Under the pieces are notes generated by a model that was not told where the DNA came from, did no database searches, and saw only the letters and a list, made by a program, of their open reading frames with translations. A DNA stretch of 64,000 nucleotides, taken from NCBI GenBank assembly GCA_964507025.1, contig CAZDOK010000006.1, positions 1-64,000 on the forward strand, read 5' to 3'. How positions within the stretch are numbered: position 1 is the stretch's first letter; the number at the start of each line of letters is the position of its first letter. The translations under genes and the position numbers were made by a program. Source of the stretch: Amarobacter sp964507025 (GTDB lineage: Bacteria > Chloroflexota > Dehalococcoidia > Tepidiformales > Tepidiformaceae). Of this stretch, positions 46,877 through 55,364 are shown piece after piece.

Positions 46877-47851
46877 CTATCGGCGCCCGGCCCACTGCTT
46901 GGCGTGGTAGGTGATGATGATATCCGCGCCGGCGCGGCGGACGCTGGTGAGCGTCTCATCGATCGCCCGGGCTTCGTCGAGCCAGCCGTTCTGGACGGCG
47001 GCCATGAGCATGCTGTACTCGCCGCTGACGTTGTACGCGGCAACGGGCACCTCGACCGAGGCTCGCACATTGGCGATCACGTCGAGGTACGGGAGCGCGG
47101 GTTTCACCATGACCATGTCGGCGCCTTCGGCCACGTCGGTGAGCACCTCGTCCAGGGCCATGCGGCCATTGGCCGGGTCCATTTGGTAGCCTCGCCGGTC
47201 GCCGAACTGGGGCGCGCTGTCGGCTGCCTCGCGGAATGGGCCGTAGAACGCGCTCGCAAACTTGGCGGCGTAGGAGAGGATTGGCGTCTCGAGGAACCCC
47301 GCCGCATCGAGGGCGGCGCGGATCGCCGAGATGCGCCCGTCCATCATGTCGCTGGGAGCGATGATGTCGCAGCCGGCCTGGGCCAGCGAGACAGCAGTCT
47401 CCGCAAGCAACGGCAGCGAGGCGTCGTTGTCGACGGAACCATCGGGCCGGAGCAGACCGCAGTGCCCGTGGGAGGTGTACTCGCACAGGCAGACATCGCC
47501 GAGCACCAGGAGGCCAGGGCTGGCGTCCTTCAGCGTGCGGATGGCGGTCTGGACGATTCCGTCTGGGGCGTAGGCGCCCGAGCCGCGCTCGTCCTTTGCC
47601 GCAGGGAGGCCGAAGAGGAGCACGGCCGGGATCCCCAGCGCTTCGAGCGAGCGGGCCTCGGCGGCAAGGGCATCGAGCCCGAGGCGGTCCTGGCCCGGCA
47701 TCGCGCCGATGGGCTGGCGTCCGGAGAGGCCGGCTTCGACAAACAGCGGGTAGACCAGGTGGTGGGGCGCCAGCTCGGTCTCGCGAATGAGGGCGCGGAT
47801 GGCGGGGGTGGCCCGCAGGCGGCGGTGCCGCTTGAACGTGGATAGTTCCAT
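46877..47851 (-). CDS. hemB: Delta-aminolevulinic acid dehydratase (porphobilinogen synthase)
   Basis: Encodes 324 residues. Joins two 5-aminolevulinate molecules into porphobilinogen for heme, siroheme and B12. Marks: 'HHLVYPLFV', 'LLFGLP..KDERGSGAY', the Cys-rich zinc site DVCLCEYTSHGHCG, 'IIAPSDMMDGRISAIR', first active Lys in 'SYAAKFASAFYGPFREA', 'YQMDPANGRMA', second active Lys in 'MVMVKPALPYLDVI', and 'AAYNVSGEYSML'. ATG 47851 follows TAGACT by 8 nt. Ends 1 nt from the convergent fdhA. Its product supports the siroheme of the neighbouring sulfite reductase and the B12 of CarH. Confidence 0.95.
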   Translation of the reverse strand: MELSTFKRHRRLRATPAIRALIRETELAPHHLVYPLFVEAGLSGRQPIGAMPGQDRLGLDALAAEARSLEALGIPAVLLFGLPAAKDERGSGAYAPDGIVQTAIRTLKDASPGLLVLGDVCLCEYTSHGHCGLLRPDGSVDNDASLPLLAETAVSLAQAGCDIIAPSDMMDGRISAIRAALDAAGFLETPILSYAAKFASAFYGPFREAADSAPQFGDRRGYQMDPANGRMALDEVLTDVAEGADMVMVKPALPYLDVIANVRASVEVPVAAYNVSGEYSMLMAAVQNGWLDEARAIDETLTSVRRAGADIIITYHAKQWAGRR

Positions 47852-47859
47852 AAAATCGG

Positions 47860-47865
47860 AGTCTA
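47860..47865 (-). promoter_or_regulatory. Extended -10 box (TGCTAGACT) for leaderless hemB
   Basis: On the minus strand TAGACT, preceded by TGC (extended -10), lies 8 nt before the hemB ATG, with no ribosome site. Confidence 0.5.
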
Positions 47866-47906
47866 GCATCAGTGGCTCTCCCGAGGTTCGAACCGGGGCA
47901 CTGCGG

Positions 47907-47912
47907 TATCCT
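47907..47912 (+). promoter_or_regulatory. TATCCT -10 box, leaderless start of the unknown gene
   Basis: TATCCT is followed by 6 nt and ATG 47919, with no Shine-Dalgarno. Confidence 0.5.
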
Positions 47913-47918
47913 GCCGTC

Positions 47919-48605
47919 ATGGAACGCCGACTCCCGGCACAGTATGCAGGCTGGCAGGACCACGAACCTGCCTTCCGGCGGATGACCACGCCCGAGCTGG
48001 TGTCGGAGATCCAGGACGGGGCGCCGGATCGGCGGCTCGCCGCGCTGTCGGTCATCGACCTGAGCGGGGTGGAGCCGCGGATCATCGAGGACTGGATCCG
48101 GACGCTGCCGGATGCAGAGGCGAACGAGCTGGCGGGCGCGATTCCCGCGCAGCGACCGCATGCCACCTGCGCCGAGGACTGCCGCTGGGTGGAGGTGGCC
48201 CGGCTGGGGTACGAGCAACGCCGGCTGCCGACCTTTCTCATCATGCTGTTCTCATCGCTGGAGGCGCTCGACGTGCGCGGCTGCCCCGAAGCGGCACAGG
48301 AGTGGGAGCGCATCGGCGACTGGCTGGGGGACGTGTACGACCGGCTCGTTGCGGCCGACGAGGGCGACGCGCTCGGCGATATCTCGCTCTTCGTCTTCGA
48401 GAACTACCTCCGTAAGGACGCGATCTTCGAGGCGTTCTGCGGGATGATCGTTCGCCACGAGCGCCTGGCCCGCGAGGTCAGTGCGAATCCCTCGCTCTAC
48501 CTGGCGGACCTGGACGAAGCGCGTCAGCGGCTGGCGCTGGAGGAAGCGGCGGCCAACGGCGGCCTCAGCTTCAGGCAGGCGTGGGAGAACCTCCTCGGGT
48601 TCTGA
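47919..48605 (+). CDS. Unknown helical protein
   Basis: Encodes 228 residues from ATG 47919. No signal peptide or membrane segment. The sequence is rich in Leu, Glu, Arg and Ala and looks all-helical: 'RMTTPELVSEIQDGAPDRRLAALSVIDLSGVEPRIIEDWIRTLPDAEANELAGAI', 'HATCAEDCRWVEVARLGYEQRRLPTFLIMLFSSLEALDVRGCPEAAQEWERIGDWLGDVYDRLVAADEG'. The repeat-like N-terminal part could be a HEAT-type arrangement. I do not recognise the family. It ends 3 nt from the convergent sulfite reductase gene. Confidence 0.7.
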   Translation: MERRLPAQYAGWQDHEPAFRRMTTPELVSEIQDGAPDRRLAALSVIDLSGVEPRIIEDWIRTLPDAEANELAGAIPAQRPHATCAEDCRWVEVARLGYEQRRLPTFLIMLFSSLEALDVRGCPEAAQEWERIGDWLGDVYDRLVAADEGDALGDISLFVFENYLRKDAIFEAFCGMIVRHERLAREVSANPSLYLADLDEARQRLALEEAAANGGLSFRQAWENLLGF

Positions 48606-48608
48606 CCG

Positions 48609-50381
48609 TCAGACCGCGCACTCGCCCTCGCCGCGCTGGAGCTGGTAGAGCTCGAGGCGGTTCCAGTCGATGAACATCGAGCGGTTGTCGTCGCTGAACT
48701 CGCCCGGCAGGGTGAGGTCTTCAATCGCCTGTTCGAAGCGGGCGGTGCCGACGCGATCGAAGAACGCGTTGAACGATTCGCCGGGCAGCCGTTCGCGTTC
48801 GTAGAGCGAGACGAACCGCTCGACGGCGTCGGGCCCGCGCCTTGCTGGCAGGCGCACCCTGAGCTGGGTTGCCATGCGCAGCACGCCGTCCTGGTAGGAC
48901 CCGCCGACGAAGACGTGGTAGGCGGGCAGCTGGTTGGGGCCGACCTTCATGGCTGCGCCGTGGAACCCAATGTTGGCGATGTGGTGTTGGCCGCAGCTGT
49001 TCGGGCAGCCGCTCATCTTGATGGTGATCCGGCGGGTGAGCGGGTCGTCGATGGCCATCGCCTCGACGCGCTGCTGGATCGCCTGGTTCAACCCCATCGA
49101 TGACGTGATGCCGAGTTTGCAGCTATCGGTGCCGGGGCAGCTGACCACGTCAGTGATGGCCTGGGCGCCAACATCCGCGAGGGCGAGGTCGCGAAGCGCC
49201 GAGAATACCTCGTAGAGGCTCTCATCGCGGACCCAGCGGAGGACGACGTTCTGGCCAATCGTGGTGCGGGCGTGCCCGCCGCAATACTGGCGCATGATGG
49301 CGGCGAGGCCGCGGAACTGCTCGGGCCTAAGATCGCCGCGGGTGACCTTCACTTCGACGGCCGAGAATCCCTGCTGCTTCTGTGCCCGCACGTTGGCGGA
49401 GACGAAGGCGACGAACTCGCGATGGTCGCCGTTGGGCTGCCCGTAGTGCGACCTCCGCGCTGGCAAGCTGGACTCTTCATCTTGGACGAAGAGCAGGCGT
49501 TCCGGTCGGAAGTCTTTCGAGGTCCAGTCGCCCTCGAGTTCTCCGTCGACCATGCGCTTGAACTCATCTATGCCGACGCGATCGACGAGGAACTTGATGC
49601 GGGCTTTCGCGCGGTTCTTTCGGAGCTCGTCTGCCTTCTCGAAGATGCGGATGACGGCCTCCGACAGCTTGAGATACTCGTCGAGGCTGACGAAATCTGT
49701 GAGGACCGGGGCGTTCCGGGGCATGATGCTCAGCCCGCCGCCGACAACGACCTTGAAGCCGCGAACGCCGCCCTGCACACGCGGGATGAACCCGAGGTCG
49801 TGGATGCCGGTGATGGCGTTGTCCTCGTCGGTGGCGGTGAACGCTACCTTGAACTTGCGGGGCAGGAGCTGCGAGAGGGGGTTGCGCAGCCAATACCGGG
49901 CGAACGCGCCGGCGTAGGGCGTGGGGTCGAACAGTTCGCCGGGCTGGATCCCCGCCCAGGGGTCGCCCGTGACGTTGCGGACCGTGTTCCCGCAGGCTTC
50001 GCGGGTGGAGAGACCGGTCCTGCCCAGGACGAAGAGCGCGTCGGCTGCCTTCGCGAGCGGGACGTGGTGGAACTGGATGTTCTGCCGGGTGGTGATGTGG
50101 CCCTTGCGCAGCGGGGCGAACCGCTCGGCGACCTCGGCGAAGGCGTCCATCTGATCGGGGGTGACGCCGCCGAAGGGCAGCTTCACGCGGATCATCTGGA
50201 CGCCGGGCTGGCGCTGGCCGTAGACGCCTTGCTTGAGGCGGAAACCGATGAATTGCGTCTCTTCCCATTCGCCCTTGAGGAAACGGTGTGCTTCGGTTTG
50301 GAAGTCCTCGAGCTCCCTCTCGAGCACGGGGAGGACGTGGCCGGGCGCGTTGGTATGGAGGATGGTTTCCACGTCGGGCAT
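48609..50381 (-). CDS. sir: Nitrite/sulfite reductase hemoprotein, ferredoxin type (sulfite reductase by context)
   Basis: Encodes 590 residues. A siroheme/[4Fe-4S] enzyme for six-electron reduction, here most likely of sulfite to sulfide. Two ferrite-like halves: 'KLPFGGVTPDQMDAFAEVAERFAPLRKGHITTRQNIQFHHVPL', 'EACGNTVRNVTGDPWAGI', 'FKVVVGGGLSIMPRNAPVL', the cluster motifs CPGTDSCKLG and CPNSCGQHHIANIGFHG (four Cys), and 'FVGGSYQDG'. The start is ATG 50381, with AAGAGGTG upstream; the longer frame is rejected. Divergent from cysH. A nitrite reductase cannot be fully excluded from sequence alone. Confidence 0.92.
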   Translation of the reverse strand: MPDVETILHTNAPGHVLPVLERELEDFQTEAHRFLKGEWEETQFIGFRLKQGVYGQRQPGVQMIRVKLPFGGVTPDQMDAFAEVAERFAPLRKGHITTRQNIQFHHVPLAKAADALFVLGRTGLSTREACGNTVRNVTGDPWAGIQPGELFDPTPYAGAFARYWLRNPLSQLLPRKFKVAFTATDEDNAITGIHDLGFIPRVQGGVRGFKVVVGGGLSIMPRNAPVLTDFVSLDEYLKLSEAVIRIFEKADELRKNRAKARIKFLVDRVGIDEFKRMVDGELEGDWTSKDFRPERLLFVQDEESSLPARRSHYGQPNGDHREFVAFVSANVRAQKQQGFSAVEVKVTRGDLRPEQFRGLAAIMRQYCGGHARTTIGQNVVLRWVRDESLYEVFSALRDLALADVGAQAITDVVSCPGTDSCKLGITSSMGLNQAIQQRVEAMAIDDPLTRRITIKMSGCPNSCGQHHIANIGFHGAAMKVGPNQLPAYHVFVGGSYQDGVLRMATQLRVRLPARRGPDAVERFVSLYERERLPGESFNAFFDRVGTARFEQAIEDLTLPGEFSDDNRSMFIDWNRLELYQLQRGEGECAV

Positions 50382-50520
50382 AGGATTCACCTCTTCCGGG
50401 ACGGTGGCCTCCCGGCTGGCGGCAAAAGTAAGGAACTTGAGCGACTTTATCAACAAACCATCTTGCCTGCCAAGTCCCTACTTGATAATGTTGACTAAAT
50501 TACTCAGGTTAGGGTCCAGC
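50382..50520. promoter_or_regulatory. Divergent promoter region of the sulfate assimilation cluster
   Basis: AT-rich for this genome. Minus strand: TTGATA, 17 bp, TACTTT forms a near-consensus promoter for the sulfite reductase gene. Plus strand: CTTGCC with GATAAT (50484-50489) is a candidate for cysH. Similar octamers GTTGATAA (minus, at the sir -35), CTTGATAA (plus) and GTTGACTA (plus, 50490-50497) recur within 60 bp and may be sites for a sulfur-responsive regulator. Confidence 0.5.
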
Positions 50521-51219
50521 TTGACGACGACGCCCGCGCTCGCTCCCACGGAAATCGATCGCCACAACTCGCGATTCGAGAGCGCCGACCCCCGGGAGAT
50601 CGTGGCCTGGGCGGTGGAGAGCTTCGGCGACGGCCTGTCGGTTGGCGCAAGCTTCGGCGGCGTTTCGGGAATGGCGATCCTCCACATGGTCGCCGTCCTC
50701 AAGCCGGACGTTCATGTCTTCGTGCTCGACACCGACTACCTGTTCGAGGAGACACACGAGACGATGCGCCGGGCGGTCCCCACGCTTGGACTGTCCAACG
50801 TACAGGTCTACAAGTCGAAGCTGACGCATGAGGAGCAAGCCGCCCGGTACGGCTCGGCGCTCTGGATGCGAGACCCGGACCTCTGCTGCGAGTTGCGAAA
50901 GGTAGAGCCGAACGGGCGGGCGCTGGAAGGCAAGTCAGCCTGGGTAAGCGGTCTGCGTCGGGACCAGTCGGAAGGGCGGGCCGATACGCCCATCGTCTCG
51001 TGGGCGGCGAAGTTCGGTGTCCTGAAAATCAATCCCCTGGCGAACTGGACGGAGAAGGAGACGTGGGACTACGTGATCACGAACGGCGTGCCTTACAACC
51101 CATTGCTCGACCAGGGGTACGCGAGCATCGGCTGTTACAACTGCACCCTTCCGGGAGTGCAGGGGCGAGCGGGTCGCTGGCAGGGCTTCGAAAAGGACGA
51201 GTGTGGTCTCCACACCTAG
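50521..51219 (+). CDS. cysH: Adenylylsulfate (APS) reductase, [4Fe-4S] type
   Basis: Encodes 232 residues from TTG 50521. Reduces APS (or PAPS) to sulfite with thioredoxin. 'LSVGASFGGVSGMAILHMVAVLKPDVHVFVLDTDYLFEETHETM' is the nucleotide-binding part. The Cys set C122-C123 (DLCCELRK) and C205-x2-C208 (GCYNC) binds the [4Fe-4S] cluster of the APS-using branch. The C-terminal KDECGLH carries the catalytic Cys. ATG 50488 would start inside the predicted -10 box, so I prefer TTG 50521; the start is uncertain. First gene of cysH-cysC-cysD-cysN. Confidence 0.92.
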   Translation: MTTTPALAPTEIDRHNSRFESADPREIVAWAVESFGDGLSVGASFGGVSGMAILHMVAVLKPDVHVFVLDTDYLFEETHETMRRAVPTLGLSNVQVYKSKLTHEEQAARYGSALWMRDPDLCCELRKVEPNGRALEGKSAWVSGLRRDQSEGRADTPIVSWAAKFGVLKINPLANWTEKETWDYVITNGVPYNPLLDQGYASIGCYNCTLPGVQGRAGRWQGFEKDECGLHT

Positions 51220-51276
51220 TTTCGCGCCATACGGGGAAACGGCGGCCGGTCAGCTGGCCGCGGAAGGGAAAAACGA

Positions 51277-51846
51277 GTGAGTGAGGGGAACGGGTTCGTG
51301 CTCTGGTTCACCGGCCTTTCGGGCGCGGGGAAGTCGACGCTGACGGATGCAATCGCTCCGCGGCTGCGCGAGCTTGGGCTGCGGGTCGAGGTGCTGGATG
51401 GCGACGAGGTGCGCCAACATCTCTCTGCCGGGCTGGGGTTCAGCCGGGCAGACCGTGACACGAACATCCGGCGGATCGGGTACATGGCGGACCTCCTCGC
51501 CCGCAATGGTGTGGCGGTGATCACGGCGGCCATCTCGCCCTACCGCGAGACGCGCGACGCGGTCCGCCGCATGGTCGAGAGGGATGGCGTGTCGTTCGTC
51601 GAGGTCTACGTTGCCGCCACCCTGGAGGAGTGCGAGGCGCGCGATGTGAAGGGGTTGTATGCAGAGGCCAGGGCCGGCAAACGCCCCGGCTTTACTGGTA
51701 TCGACGACCCGTACGAGCCGCCGCTGCACCCCGAGCTCGTGCTGCCGACGGGCTCCGAGGCGTCCGGGACATCGGCGGCCAGGGTGCTGGCCTACCTGGA
51801 GTCGCGAGGGCTGATCCCGTCGCCAAGTGGTGTGGGGGGCCGGTGA
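51277..51846 (+). CDS. cysC: Adenylylsulfate kinase
   Basis: Encodes 189 residues from GTG 51277 (GGAAGGG upstream). Phosphorylates APS to PAPS. P-loop FTGLSGAGKSTL at residues 11-22, 'VEVLDGDEVRQHLSAGLGFSRADRDTNIRRIGYMADLLARNGVAVITAAISPYRETRDAVR', 'FVEVYVAATLEECEARDVKGLYAEARAGKRPGFTGIDDPYEPP' are all CysC signatures. The presence of both CysC and an APS-type CysH suggests PAPS is also made for sulfation or that CysH has dual use. cysD starts at its stop codon. Confidence 0.94.
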   Translation: MSEGNGFVLWFTGLSGAGKSTLTDAIAPRLRELGLRVEVLDGDEVRQHLSAGLGFSRADRDTNIRRIGYMADLLARNGVAVITAAISPYRETRDAVRRMVERDGVSFVEVYVAATLEECEARDVKGLYAEARAGKRPGFTGIDDPYEPPLHPELVLPTGSEASGTSAARVLAYLESRGLIPSPSGVGGR

Positions 51847-52778
51847 TGACAGGCACTGCGATCGACCTGGTTCCCGGCGCGGCGGACGCCGGACTCGATG
51901 CGCTCGAGGCGGAGAGCATCTACATCCTCCGCGAGGTTGCGGCCGAGTTCGAGCGGCCAGCGCTGCTCTTCTCTGGTGGCAAGGACTCGATCGTCCTGTT
52001 GCGCCTGGCGGAGAAGGCGTTCTGGCCGGGGCGCTTCCCGTTCACGGTGATGCATGTCGACACGGGACATAACTTCCCAGAGGTCATCGCGTTTCGCGAC
52101 AGGCGTATCGCGGAGCTTGGCGCGCGACTGGTGGTCGCATCGGTCCAGGAGGCGATCGATGCTGGCGAGCTGGTCGAGGAGCGCGGTGCGCGGGCATCGC
52201 GGAATCGCCTGCAGACGCCGGTGTTGCTCGCCGCGATCGCGCGCCAGCAGTTCGATGCGGCGATCGGAGGGGCGCGGCGGGACGAGGAGAAGGCGCGCGC
52301 GAAGGAGCGCGTATTCTCGTTTCGGGACGAGTTCGGCCAGTGGGACCCGCGGAACCAGCGGCCGGAGCTCTGGCACCTCTTCAATGGCATGCACGTGCAG
52401 GGTGAGCACATACGTGTGTTCCCGATTTCGAACTGGACCGAGCTCGACGTGTGGCGCTACATCGAACGGGAGGGCATCGAGGTGCCATCCATTTACTTCG
52501 CGCACGAGCGCCAGGTGTTCGAGCGCGATGGGATGCTGATGGCGGTCAGCCCATACCTCCCGCAGCTCCCCAACGAGCGGCCGTTCTGTGCGCGTGTGCG
52601 GTACCGGACCGTGGGCGACATGACCTGCACGGCGGCGGTCCCCTCGGAGGCGCGTACGCTCCCCGAGGTGGTTGCCGAGATCGCCCTCACCCGCATCACC
52701 GAGCGTGGCCAGAGCCGTGCGGACGACCACTTCTCGGAGGCGGCGATGGAAGACCGCAAGCGGGAGGGGTACTTCTGA
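51846..52778 (+). CDS. cysD: Sulfate adenylyltransferase subunit 2
   Basis: Encodes 310 residues. The catalytic, PP-loop subunit of ATP sulfurylase that makes APS from sulfate and ATP. 'ALDALEAESIYILREVAAEFERPALLFSGGKDSIVLLRLAEKAFWPGRFPFTVMHVDTGHNFPEVIAFRD' has the SGGKDS motif; also 'AAIGGARRDEEKARAKERVFSFRDEFGQWDPRNQRPELW', 'HIRVFPISNWTELDVWRYIEREGIEVPSIYFAH'. The start overlaps the cysC stop. Coupled to cysN by TGATG. Confidence 0.95.
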   Translation: MTGTAIDLVPGAADAGLDALEAESIYILREVAAEFERPALLFSGGKDSIVLLRLAEKAFWPGRFPFTVMHVDTGHNFPEVIAFRDRRIAELGARLVVASVQEAIDAGELVEERGARASRNRLQTPVLLAAIARQQFDAAIGGARRDEEKARAKERVFSFRDEFGQWDPRNQRPELWHLFNGMHVQGEHIRVFPISNWTELDVWRYIEREGIEVPSIYFAHERQVFERDGMLMAVSPYLPQLPNERPFCARVRYRTVGDMTCTAAVPSEARTLPEVVAEIALTRITERGQSRADDHFSEAAMEDRKREGYF

Positions 52779-54064
52779 TGGACCTCCTGCGGTTGGTGAC
52801 CGCCGGGTCGGTTGACGACGGGAAGAGCACGCTCATCGGCCGCCTGCTCTACGACTCGAAGCAGGTGTTCGAGGACACGCTGGCGAGCCTTGAGCGGGCC
52901 AGCACGGCGCAGGGGCTCGACCAGATGAATCTCGCGCTGCTCACCGATGGCCTCCGGGCCGAGCGCGAGCAGGGCATCACCATCGACGTGGCCTACCGCT
53001 ATTTCACAACGCCGCGACGCAAGTTCATCATCGCCGACTCGCCCGGACATGTGCAGTACACGCGCAACATGGTGACCGGAGCGTCGACAGCGCAAGTCGC
53101 TCTGATCCTGGTCGATGCGCGCAAGGGCGTGGTGGAACAGACGCGACGGCACTCGGCGCTGACATCGCTGCTTGGCATTCGCCACCTGGTCTTGTGCGTC
53201 AACAAGATGGACCTGGTGGGCTGGGAGCGGGGGCGGCTGGAGGACATCGGTGCTGAATTCCGGGAGCTCGCGGGGCAGCTGGGTGTGCCCTGCGTGACGG
53301 TCATACCCATGGCCGCGGTCTCGGGCGAGAACATCGTTGAGCGCGGGAGTCACATGCCCTGGCATGCCGGGCCAACGCTGCTGGAATTCCTGGAGACGGT
53401 CCAGGTGCCCGATCCCGCCCGCCATGGCAGCCTGCGCTTCCCCGTCCAGTACGTCATCAGGCCGCAATCACACGACCACCACGACTACCGGGGGTACGCC
53501 GGGACGGTGGCCGCCGGACGGGCGCGCGTCGGAGACGAAGTCGAAGTGCTTCCCGGAGGAGGGAGGTCGCGCATCGTGGCCATCGACCGCTTCCACGAGT
53601 CGCTCCACGAGGCCCGCAGCGGCGATGCCGTGACGATCCGGCTGGGCGATGACCTCGATATCAGCAGGGGCCAGGTGATCGCGGGGGGCGATGCCTCGTC
53701 GGCGGTGACCAGCAGGTTCACGGCGGATGTCTGCTGGATGAGCGAGGCGGCCGGCCTGCGGCCGCGGCAGCAGTACTGGATCAAGCACAGCACCCGGCGC
53801 GTGAAGTGCATGGTGGAGTCGGTCGACGACCGGTTCGATGTTTCAAGTTTCGACCGGATCGCGGACCCGGAGGCACTGGGACTGAACGACATCGGGCGGG
53901 TGACGCTGCGCACGCTGGAGCCGATTCTTGCCGACCCTTACGCGATGAGCCGCGACACGGGCAGCTTCATCCTCATCGACCCTGTTACCCGGCACACAGT
54001 TGCCGCGGGCATTGTGCGGGAAACAACGGCAGGGGTTGCCGGCGGCAACGCAGTTGACGACTGA
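52778..54064 (+). CDS. cysN: Sulfate adenylyltransferase subunit 1 (GTPase)
   Basis: Encodes 428 residues, the EF-Tu-like GTPase that drives ATP sulfurylase. G1 'TAGSVDDGKSTLIGRLLYDSK', 'EREQGITIDVAYRYF', G3 'IADSPGHVQYTRNMVTGAS', G4 'CVNKMDLV', then two beta domains ('PVQYVIRPQSHDHHDYRGYAGTVAAGRARVGDEVEVLPGG'). It is the CysN-only form without a fused APS kinase, in line with the separate cysC. Overlaps cysD by one nt; the permease gene starts inside its last codons. Confidence 0.95.
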   Translation: MDLLRLVTAGSVDDGKSTLIGRLLYDSKQVFEDTLASLERASTAQGLDQMNLALLTDGLRAEREQGITIDVAYRYFTTPRRKFIIADSPGHVQYTRNMVTGASTAQVALILVDARKGVVEQTRRHSALTSLLGIRHLVLCVNKMDLVGWERGRLEDIGAEFRELAGQLGVPCVTVIPMAAVSGENIVERGSHMPWHAGPTLLEFLETVQVPDPARHGSLRFPVQYVIRPQSHDHHDYRGYAGTVAAGRARVGDEVEVLPGGGRSRIVAIDRFHESLHEARSGDAVTIRLGDDLDISRGQVIAGGDASSAVTSRFTADVCWMSEAAGLRPRQQYWIKHSTRRVKCMVESVDDRFDVSSFDRIADPEALGLNDIGRVTLRTLEPILADPYAMSRDTGSFILIDPVTRHTVAAGIVRETTAGVAGGNAVDD

Positions 54065-55178
54065 GGGCGAAGCACGGCGCCTGACACGTGAGACGCAGGC
54101 CCTCGCCGGTGGCGCGGGCGCTGTGGGGCGTGCTCGGCCTCGGGGGGTGGCGCTGGCCCGCGCCGGGGCCAGTATGGCAGGTATCTTCCTTTTCGTATTC
54201 GCGCTCCAGGTGGTGAAGGCCGGGGCGAGCTCCCTCGTGCCGCTGCTCGACACCCTCGATGTCGCCGGGCCGGCCAACGCCGTGGGCTTCGGCTGGCTGC
54301 TGGCGTACCTCGCGATGAGCGGGTCGCCGGTGGCAGCGATCGGCGTGACGTTGCTATCGAGCGGCGTTCTCAGCGAGGCCCAGGCGTTTGCCGTGATCGG
54401 AGGGTCGCGGCTCGGGGCATCGTTTATCGTGCTGGCCGTGGGGTTCGTGTTGTACCTGGGTCGGAGGCGCAACGCCGATGGGCTTTCGATCGGGGTGATT
54501 GCCCTCATCACGACGTTCACCACGCAGGGTCCGGCGATTGCGCTCGGACTCGTGTCGCTCCGATACGGCTGGCTCGATGGATTGGCGTTCTCGCCGCCGC
54601 CCCCGATGCTCGACTGGGTCGATGGCGTATACGGCGAGCCGGTAGCGCTGCTCGATCGGATGCTGCCTGGCGGGTTGCTCTTCGGCGCTGGCGTGGGTGT
54701 CCTGCTGGCGAGCTTCGCGGTGTTCGACCGTGCGCTTCCGCGTCTGGAGGCTGGTTCGAGCTCGGTGGAGATGGCGCTGCACCGGCTGAACTCTCGCCCG
54801 CTGATGTTCGCCATGGGGTGCGCGGTGACGGCCATGACGCTCAGCGTGTCGATCTCGTTGACGCTGCTGGTGCCGCTTTCGCTCAAGGGGTATTTGAAGC
54901 GCGAGCACGTCATCCCCTATGTCATGGGGGCGAATATCACGACGTTCATCGATACGCTCGCGGGCGCGCTCATCCTGGGTGGTGACACGGCATTCACCGT
55001 GGTGCTGACCGAGATGGTCGCCGTCGCCGCGGTCTCATCGGTGCTGCTGACGGTGGGCTACCGCCCGTACAGCCAGATGATCCTGGGCGCCGCACATATG
55101 GCGACCCGGCGCCCGCGAAACCTTGGGTTGTTTCTTGGGGCGATTGTGGCGGTGCCGGTGGCATTGCTGGTGATTTAG
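54054..55178 (+). CDS. Na/Pi-cotransporter-like permease (candidate sulfate importer)
   Basis: Encodes 374 residues from TTG 54054, overlapping cysN by 11 nt; the exact start is uncertain. After a basic N-terminus of about 40 residues there are about eight membrane helices in two repeats. Each has a Ser/Gly-rich hairpin ('LAYLAMSGSPVAAIGVTLLSSGVLSEAQAFAVIGGSRLGASF' and 'AVTAMTLSVSISLTLLVPLSLKGYLKREHVIPYVMGANITTFIDTL'), the architecture of the PF02690 Na/phosphate family, but the QSSS motif is altered. No other sulfate transporter is in the cluster, so I infer sulfate uptake. Confidence 0.75.
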   Translation: MTTEGEARRLTRETQALAGGAGAVGRARPRGVALARAGASMAGIFLFVFALQVVKAGASSLVPLLDTLDVAGPANAVGFGWLLAYLAMSGSPVAAIGVTLLSSGVLSEAQAFAVIGGSRLGASFIVLAVGFVLYLGRRRNADGLSIGVIALITTFTTQGPAIALGLVSLRYGWLDGLAFSPPPPMLDWVDGVYGEPVALLDRMLPGGLLFGAGVGVLLASFAVFDRALPRLEAGSSSVEMALHRLNSRPLMFAMGCAVTAMTLSVSISLTLLVPLSLKGYLKREHVIPYVMGANITTFIDTLAGALILGGDTAFTVVLTEMVAVAAVSSVLLTVGYRPYSQMILGAAHMATRRPRNLGLFLGAIVAVPVALLVI

Positions 55179-55364
55179 GGTTCGCCCACTCATCCTGGCG
55201 ACAGGCTGAGGGTGGATGCCGCAGGCCGGTCGCGCAGCGCCAGCATGATCCAGCTCACTCTCCGGGTCTTCTTCGTCCACGCCGAACTCGCCGGGTTGAG
55301 CCGGGGAGACGGCGGTGGCCTTCCGCGCGCTCACGTTCGAGCCCGCAGCCCCTTCGGATTGCGG
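55179..55364. other. Convergent intergenic region
   Basis: These 186 bases lie between the end of the permease gene and the end of a CoA-transferase gene. No conserved ORF, strong terminator hairpin or repeat is visible. Confidence 0.4.
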
